64,000 bases of DNA from Mesorhizobium sp. WSM3862 (GTDB taxonomy: Bacteria > Pseudomonadota > Alphaproteobacteria > Rhizobiales > Rhizobiaceae): contig NZ_NSGE01000007.1 of assembly GCF_002294985.1 (NCBI RefSeq), forward strand, positions 186,001 to 250,000, written 5' to 3'. Of the stretch, positions 60,131 to 64,000 are shown in pieces. The first letter of the stretch is position 1; each line of letters starts with the position of its first letter. The translations under genes were made by a program, and so were the position numbers. Under the pieces are notes generated by a model. The model was not told where the DNA came from and did no database searches. It worked only from the letters and a program-made list of their open reading frames with translations.

Positions 60131-61630
60131 ATGAGCATCATCGATACCCGCACGCCCGACCCGAAACGCCTGATCTCCGGCGCCACCGGCGACTGGGAAA
60201 TCATCATCGGGCTCGAAGTGCATGCGCAAGTGACGTCCGGGGCAAAGCTGTTCTCCGGCGCCTCGACCTCTTTCGGCGCGGCGCCCAACGCCAATGTCAG
60301 CCTGGTCGACGCGGCGATGCCCGGCATGCTGCCGGTGATCAACGAGGAATGCGTCAAGCAGGCGATCCGCACTGGGCTGGGCTTGAAGGCCGCGATCAAC
60401 CACAAGTCGGTCTTCGATCGGAAGAACTATTTCTACCCGGACCTGCCGCAGGGCTATCAGATCTCGCAGTACAAGCAGCCGATCGTCGGCGAAGGCAAGG
60501 TGATCGTCTCGGTCGGACCGGACCGGCAGGGCGAGTTCGAGGACATCGAGGTCGGCATCGAGCGCCTGCATCTGGAACAGGATGCCGGCAAGTCTATGCA
60601 CGACCAGCATCCGACAATGTCCTATGTCGACCTCAACCGCTCCGGCGTTGCGCTGATGGAGATCGTCTCCAAGCCGGACATGCGCTCCGCCGACGAGGCC
60701 AAGGCCTATGTCAGCAAGCTGCGCACCATCATGCGCTATCTCGGCACCTGCGACGGCAACATGGACGAGGGTTCGCTGCGCGCCGACGTCAATGTCTCAG
60801 TGCGCCGCCGGGGCGGCGCCTTCGGCACGCGCTGCGAGATCAAGAACGTCAACTCGATCCGCTTCATCGGCCAGGCCATCGAGTCCGAAGCGCGCCGTCA
60901 GATCGCCATTCTCGAAGACGGCGGCGCGATCGAGCAGGAGACGCGCCTGTTCGACCCCAATAAGGGCGAGACGCGCTCGATGCGCTCCAAGGAAGAGGCG
61001 CATGACTACCGCTATTTCCCCGACCCCGACCTTCTGCCGCTGGAGTTCGACCAGGCCTATGTCGATGATCTGGCACAGCATCTGCCGGAACTCCCGGACG
61101 AGAAGAAGGCGCGGCTGATCGGCTCGCTAGGCCTATCGCCCTACGACGCCTCGGTGCTGGTCTCGGAAAAGCCGATCGCCGACTATTTCGAGCAGGTGGC
61201 CTCGGGGCGCGACGGCAAGCTTGCCGCCAACTGGGTCATCAACGACCTGCTGGGCGCTCTCAACAAGGCTGGCAAAGATATTGAAAACGCTCCGCTTTCG
61301 CCTGAGCAGCTCGGTACCGTCGTCGACCTGATCAAGGAGGGCACGATCTCCGGCAAGATCGCCAAGGACCTGTTCGAGATCGTCTGGAACGAGGGCGGTG
61401 ATCCGCGCCAACTGGTCGAAAGCCGCGGCATGAAGCAGGTGACAGACACCGGCGCCATCGAGAAGGCGGTCGACGAGGTCATCGCCGCCAATCCGGACAA
61501 GGCCGAGCAGGCGCGCGCCAAGCCGACCATGGCCGGCTGGTTCGTCGGCCAGGTGATGAAGGCGACCGGCGGCAAGGCGAACCCGCAGGCGGTCAACGAG
61601 CTGGTCAAGGCCAAGCTCGGCATCGAATAG
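60131..61630 (+). CDS. gatB: Asp-tRNA(Asn)/Glu-tRNA(Gln) amidotransferase subunit B
   Basis: A 499-residue GatB, the kinase and tRNA-binding subunit of the GatCAB amidotransferase. WEIIIGLEVHAQVTSGAKLF is the family start, and DRKNYFYPDLPQGYQISQYK, DLNRSGVALMEIVSKPDM, and the C-terminal YqeY-like domain (about 350-499) are complete. gatC and gatA are not in the window. A GNAT gene starts four bases after its stop. Confidence 0.97.
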   Translation: MSIIDTRTPDPKRLISGATGDWEIIIGLEVHAQVTSGAKLFSGASTSFGAAPNANVSLVDAAMPGMLPVINEECVKQAIRTGLGLKAAINHKSVFDRKNYFYPDLPQGYQISQYKQPIVGEGKVIVSVGPDRQGEFEDIEVGIERLHLEQDAGKSMHDQHPTMSYVDLNRSGVALMEIVSKPDMRSADEAKAYVSKLRTIMRYLGTCDGNMDEGSLRADVNVSVRRRGGAFGTRCEIKNVNSIRFIGQAIESEARRQIAILEDGGAIEQETRLFDPNKGETRSMRSKEEAHDYRYFPDPDLLPLEFDQAYVDDLAQHLPELPDEKKARLIGSLGLSPYDASVLVSEKPIADYFEQVASGRDGKLAANWVINDLLGALNKAGKDIENAPLSPEQLGTVVDLIKEGTISGKIAKDLFEIVWNEGGDPRQLVESRGMKQVTDTGAIEKAVDEVIAANPDKAEQARAKPTMAGWFVGQVMKATGGKANPQAVNELVKAKLGIE

Positions 61631-61634
61631 AGCG

Positions 61635-62123
61635 ATGTTCGTCCGCACCGCCAGCGAGCGCGATCTTGTTGCGATCCGCGCGCTGCTGGTCGAGACGTGG
61701 CATGCGACCTATGACGCCATCTACGGCGCCGAGCATGTAACGGCGATCACCGACGACTGGCATTCTCTTGCTTCGCTCAAGGCGCAACTGGCCCGGCCGA
61801 ATTCCGAATTCCTGGTCGCTGACGATGGCAAGCGGCTTGGCGGCATGGCTTTCGCGGCCGCGACTACCGACCCGAAGATCGTCCTTCTGAACCAGCTCTA
61901 CGTATCTCCGGATTGTCAGCGGCAAAGGATCGGCCAGGCGCTGCTCGACGAAGTCGAGGCCAGTTTTCCGCAGATGCGGACGCTGCGTCTGGAGGTCGAG
62001 CAGGCGAATGCGGTGGCGATCGCCTTCTACGAGGCGAACGGATTTCGGACGGCAGGCAGGACAGCGGATTGCGGCGGCAGTTCCGGATGGCCCGCGCTCA
62101 TCCTGGAGAAGCGGCTCGGCTAA
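61635..62123 (+). CDS. GNAT family N-acetyltransferase
   Basis: A 162-residue GNAT acetyltransferase. The acetyl-CoA loop is YVSPDCQRQRIGQALLDEVE (motif A, about 93-112) and LEVEQANAVAIAFYEANGFR (motif B, about 118-137). The substrate is unknown. It follows gatB after four bases and converges on panC with a four-base overlap of stop codons. Confidence 0.88.
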   Translation: MFVRTASERDLVAIRALLVETWHATYDAIYGAEHVTAITDDWHSLASLKAQLARPNSEFLVADDGKRLGGMAFAAATTDPKIVLLNQLYVSPDCQRQRIGQALLDEVEASFPQMRTLRLEVEQANAVAIAFYEANGFRTAGRTADCGGSSGWPALILEKRLG

Positions 62124-62983
62124 AGCGCAGGCGGAGCGGCAGGGACTTCCACATTGTCGATCAACCTGGTGGTGCCGAGCCAGGCCGCCGCGAGCAGGCG
62201 CCCGTCGCGGTCTCGTCGCCAGGGCGCGAGCGTTGCGGCCTCCCGCGCGGCGACGTAGTCGACCTTCCGAAAGCCCGCGCTGACGAGCGCTTCCGCAGCC
62301 GCATTCACCGCACGTGCCTCATCCGCGCCGGACGCGAGTTCGGCCGCGGTCTGACGCAGAACCACGTTGAATTTGCGCGCGATCTCGAGCTCGGCCGCGC
62401 CGAGATAGGCGTTGCGCGACGACATGGCGAGGCCGTGGGAATCACGCACGGTCGGCGCGCCGACGATCTCGACCGGCAGATCGAGATCACGGCACAGCTG
62501 CCTGACAACGCAAAGCTGCTGGTAGTCCTTCTCACCGAACACGGCACAGTCGGGCGCTGCCTGCAGGAAAAGCTTGGCCACGACAGTGGCGACGCCGTCG
62601 AAGAAGGCAGGCCGAAAATCCGTCTCCAGGCCGGAGGAGGGGCCTCCGACCGAGATTTTGGTGGCGAAGCCGGCCGGGTACATTTCCGCCACGCCTGGCG
62701 TGAACGCCAGATGCACGCCTGCTTCCCGCAGTTGGTCGAGATCGCGGGCCAATTGGCGCGGATATTTGTCCAGGTCCTCGGTCGGCGCGAACTGGGTCGG
62801 ATTGACGAAGACGGAGACGACGCAGCGCTCCGCCTTTTCGAGCGCGATCCTGACCAGCGAGATGTGGCCGTCATGCAGCGCGCCCATGGTCGGCACCATG
62901 GCGATCTTGAGGCCAGCCCGGCGCCAATCCCGGATCTGCGCGCGAAGGGCCGCAACGCTCTCGACGACGATTGGCCCGCTCAT
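62120..62983 (-). CDS. panC: pantoate-beta-alanine ligase (pantothenate synthetase)
   Basis: A 287-residue PanC, making pantothenate from pantoate, beta-alanine and ATP. MVPTMGALHDGHISLVRIAL carries the HxGH-like HDGH motif, VFVNPTQFAPTEDLDKYPR and VFGEKDYQQLCVVRQL follow, and MSSRNAYLG is the KMSKS-like loop. Its ATG overlaps the panB stop by four bases, so the pair is coupled. The last four bases overlap the convergent GNAT gene. Confidence 0.97.
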   Translation of the reverse strand: MSGPIVVESVAALRAQIRDWRRAGLKIAMVPTMGALHDGHISLVRIALEKAERCVVSVFVNPTQFAPTEDLDKYPRQLARDLDQLREAGVHLAFTPGVAEMYPAGFATKISVGGPSSGLETDFRPAFFDGVATVVAKLFLQAAPDCAVFGEKDYQQLCVVRQLCRDLDLPVEIVGAPTVRDSHGLAMSSRNAYLGAAELEIARKFNVVLRQTAAELASGADEARAVNAAAEALVSAGFRKVDYVAAREAATLAPWRRDRDGRLLAAAWLGTTRLIDNVEVPAAPPAL

Positions 62984-63819
62984 GCCTGGTCCTTACCCGA
63001 TGCCGCCGAAAAAACGTGGTCAGGTCCGGGAAATGCGCGGCTGCGCACCTCGTCGGCGTAACGCGCCGCCGCATCCGCAATGGTGTCGCGCAGCTTTGCG
63101 TATTCCTTGACGAATTTCGGCACGCGGTTGACGGTCATGCCGATCATGTCGTCTACCACTAGGATCTGGCCGTCGCAGTCGCCGCTGGCGCCGATGCCGA
63201 TGGTCGGGATCGCGATATGACGGGTGAGGTCCGAAGCCACCGCCTCGACCGTGCCCTCGATGACGACCGAGAAGGCGCCGGCCTTTTCAACCGCTTCGGC
63301 GTCGCGAAAAAGGGCGGCGACGTTTTCCCTGCTCCTGCCCTTGATCTTGTAGCCGCCCTCCTTGTCCACCGACTGCGGCTGCAGGCCGATATGGCCCATG
63401 ACCGGGATGCCTTCCGCGACGATTGCAGCGATCTGCGCGGCCATGTCGACCCCGCCCTCGAGCTTCACTGCCTGGCAGCCCGTCTCGCCGATGATGAGCC
63501 TTGCCGAGGCAACGGCTTGCGCCACCGAGTCCTCGTAGCTGCCTGCCGGCATGTCGACCACCACACAGGCCTTCGCCGAGCCGCGCATCACCGCTTGTCC
63601 ATGCGCGATCATCATCTCCAGCGAAGCGCCGAGCGTCGTGGCATGGCCATGCAGCACCATGGCGACGCTGTCGCCGACCAGAAGCAGGTCGACATGCGGA
63701 TCGAGCATGCGCGCAATCGGATAGGTATAGGCGGTGAGACACACGATCGGCACGCCGCCCTTGCGACGGCGAATGTCTTCGGCGCCGATCCGATTGCCGG
63801 TGGATCGTTCTGGGGCCAA
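62980..63819 (-). CDS. panB: 3-methyl-2-oxobutanoate hydroxymethyltransferase
   Basis: A 279-residue PanB, first committed step of pantothenate synthesis. IVCLTAYTYPIARMLDPHVD begins the barrel; VDLLLVGDSVAMVLHGHATT holds the magnesium Asp, VKLEGGVDMAAQIAAIV, PVMGHIGLQPQSV and VIEGTVEAVASDL carry the remaining active-site residues. It overlaps panC. Rhizobial panB-panC pairs of this kind are common on chromosome or plasmid. Confidence 0.96.
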   Translation of the reverse strand: MAPERSTGNRIGAEDIRRRKGGVPIVCLTAYTYPIARMLDPHVDLLLVGDSVAMVLHGHATTLGASLEMMIAHGQAVMRGSAKACVVVDMPAGSYEDSVAQAVASARLIIGETGCQAVKLEGGVDMAAQIAAIVAEGIPVMGHIGLQPQSVDKEGGYKIKGRSRENVAALFRDAEAVEKAGAFSVVIEGTVEAVASDLTRHIAIPTIGIGASGDCDGQILVVDDMIGMTVNRVPKFVKEYAKLRDTIADAAARYADEVRSRAFPGPDHVFSAASGKDQA

Positions 63820-64000
63820 TCGTCACCTCCCTCAACCGGCACGGGCCGGCCGCCAGCTTTGCCGGGCGTGCGAGCTTTAGAAACTGCGCAAACGCTTGGC
63901 AAGCCGAGGTGGCGATATCTCCACGCGTGTATCGATTTAGCGCACGAAGCATTTACATCGCAGGCTGGGCAAAACCCTTGCCTTCGCGTTGACCTGACGC
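63820..64000. other. end of window, no gene recognised
   Basis: 181 bases upstream of panB with its likely promoter. No coding sequence is evident before the window ends. Confidence 0.4.

Overview
The window is chromosomal, GC-rich DNA from an alphaproteobacterium of the Rhizobiales (Hyphomicrobiales), most likely Mesorhizobium or a close relative. This rests on the conserved blocks glyA-nrdR-ribD-ribE-ribH-nusB, bamE / ubiquinol-cytochrome c chaperone / yceD-plsX-fabH-ihfA-merR and paaI-rplM-rpsI, on the ldtR-ldtP pair, on an Mg-type HemB, and on short palindromic intergenic repeats of a kind common in Mesorhizobium. No transposase, integrase, phage gene, CRISPR array, rRNA or plasmid function was seen. 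It is mostly core genome.

Layout. 1-5.9 kb: the 5' end of an aldo/keto reductase, a PPK2 polyphosphate kinase, a RibD_C/DHFR-like reductase, hemB, a DUF2066 protein, a 3-hydroxyisobutyryl-CoA hydrolase and a small membrane protein. 6-9 kb: the MarR-type regulator ldtR, a small exported protein broken by a frameshift, and the L,D-transpeptidase ldtP. 9-17.9 kb: a Na+/H+ antiporter, then the one-carbon/riboflavin block, which ends in an MFS transporter and carries a methyltransferase remnant between ribE and ribH. 18-20.2 kb: the H+-pyrophosphatase hppA. 20.3-25.4 kb: envelope, respiratory-chaperone and fatty-acid/phospholipid genes. 25.4-28.9 kb: small exported proteins, one extremely His-rich, a small XRE regulator, a YbaK-type deacylase and tRNA-Pro(GGG).

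28.9-39 kb is the main accessory region, an exopolysaccharide cluster: O-antigen-ligase-like polymerase, undecaprenyl-phosphate sugar transferase, GT4 glycosyltransferase, Wza-like lipoprotein, a Wzc/ExoP-like co-polymerase whose kinase domain has lost its nucleotide-binding motifs, a CelD-type acyltransferase and a polysaccharide deacetylase. No flippase and only one dedicated glycosyltransferase are present, so the pathway must use genes elsewhere. 39-43.8 kb: heme A synthase, argC, agmatinase and a glycerophosphodiesterase. 43.8-45.5 kb: a repeat element and a head-to-head aldo/keto reductase / LysR pair in which both genes have lost their starts at one junction. 45.5-51.3 kb: rpsI, rplM, PaaI thioesterase, enoyl-CoA hydratase, an AAA ATPase with an altered Walker A motif, a CoA-binding protein, an O-acetylhomoserine sulfhydrylase and a cupin. 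51.3-54.1 kb: a minus-strand group of an anchored protein, a cytochrome P450 and a periplasmic-type binding protein without a signal peptide. 54.2-64 kb: gamma carbonic anhydrase, ankyrin protein, BTLCP cysteine peptidase, tandem PilZ protein, PAS protein, rhomboid protease, CBS protein, gatB, GNAT, panC and panB.

I do not see a complete, clearly new multi-gene system. The most unusual items are the pseudokinase-like EPS co-polymerase, the AKR/LysR deletion junction, the single-base frameshift near ldtP, the Gly-to-Arg Walker A change, the His-rich exported peptide with a 13-bp inverted repeat beside it, and the methyltransferase scar inside the riboflavin operon.
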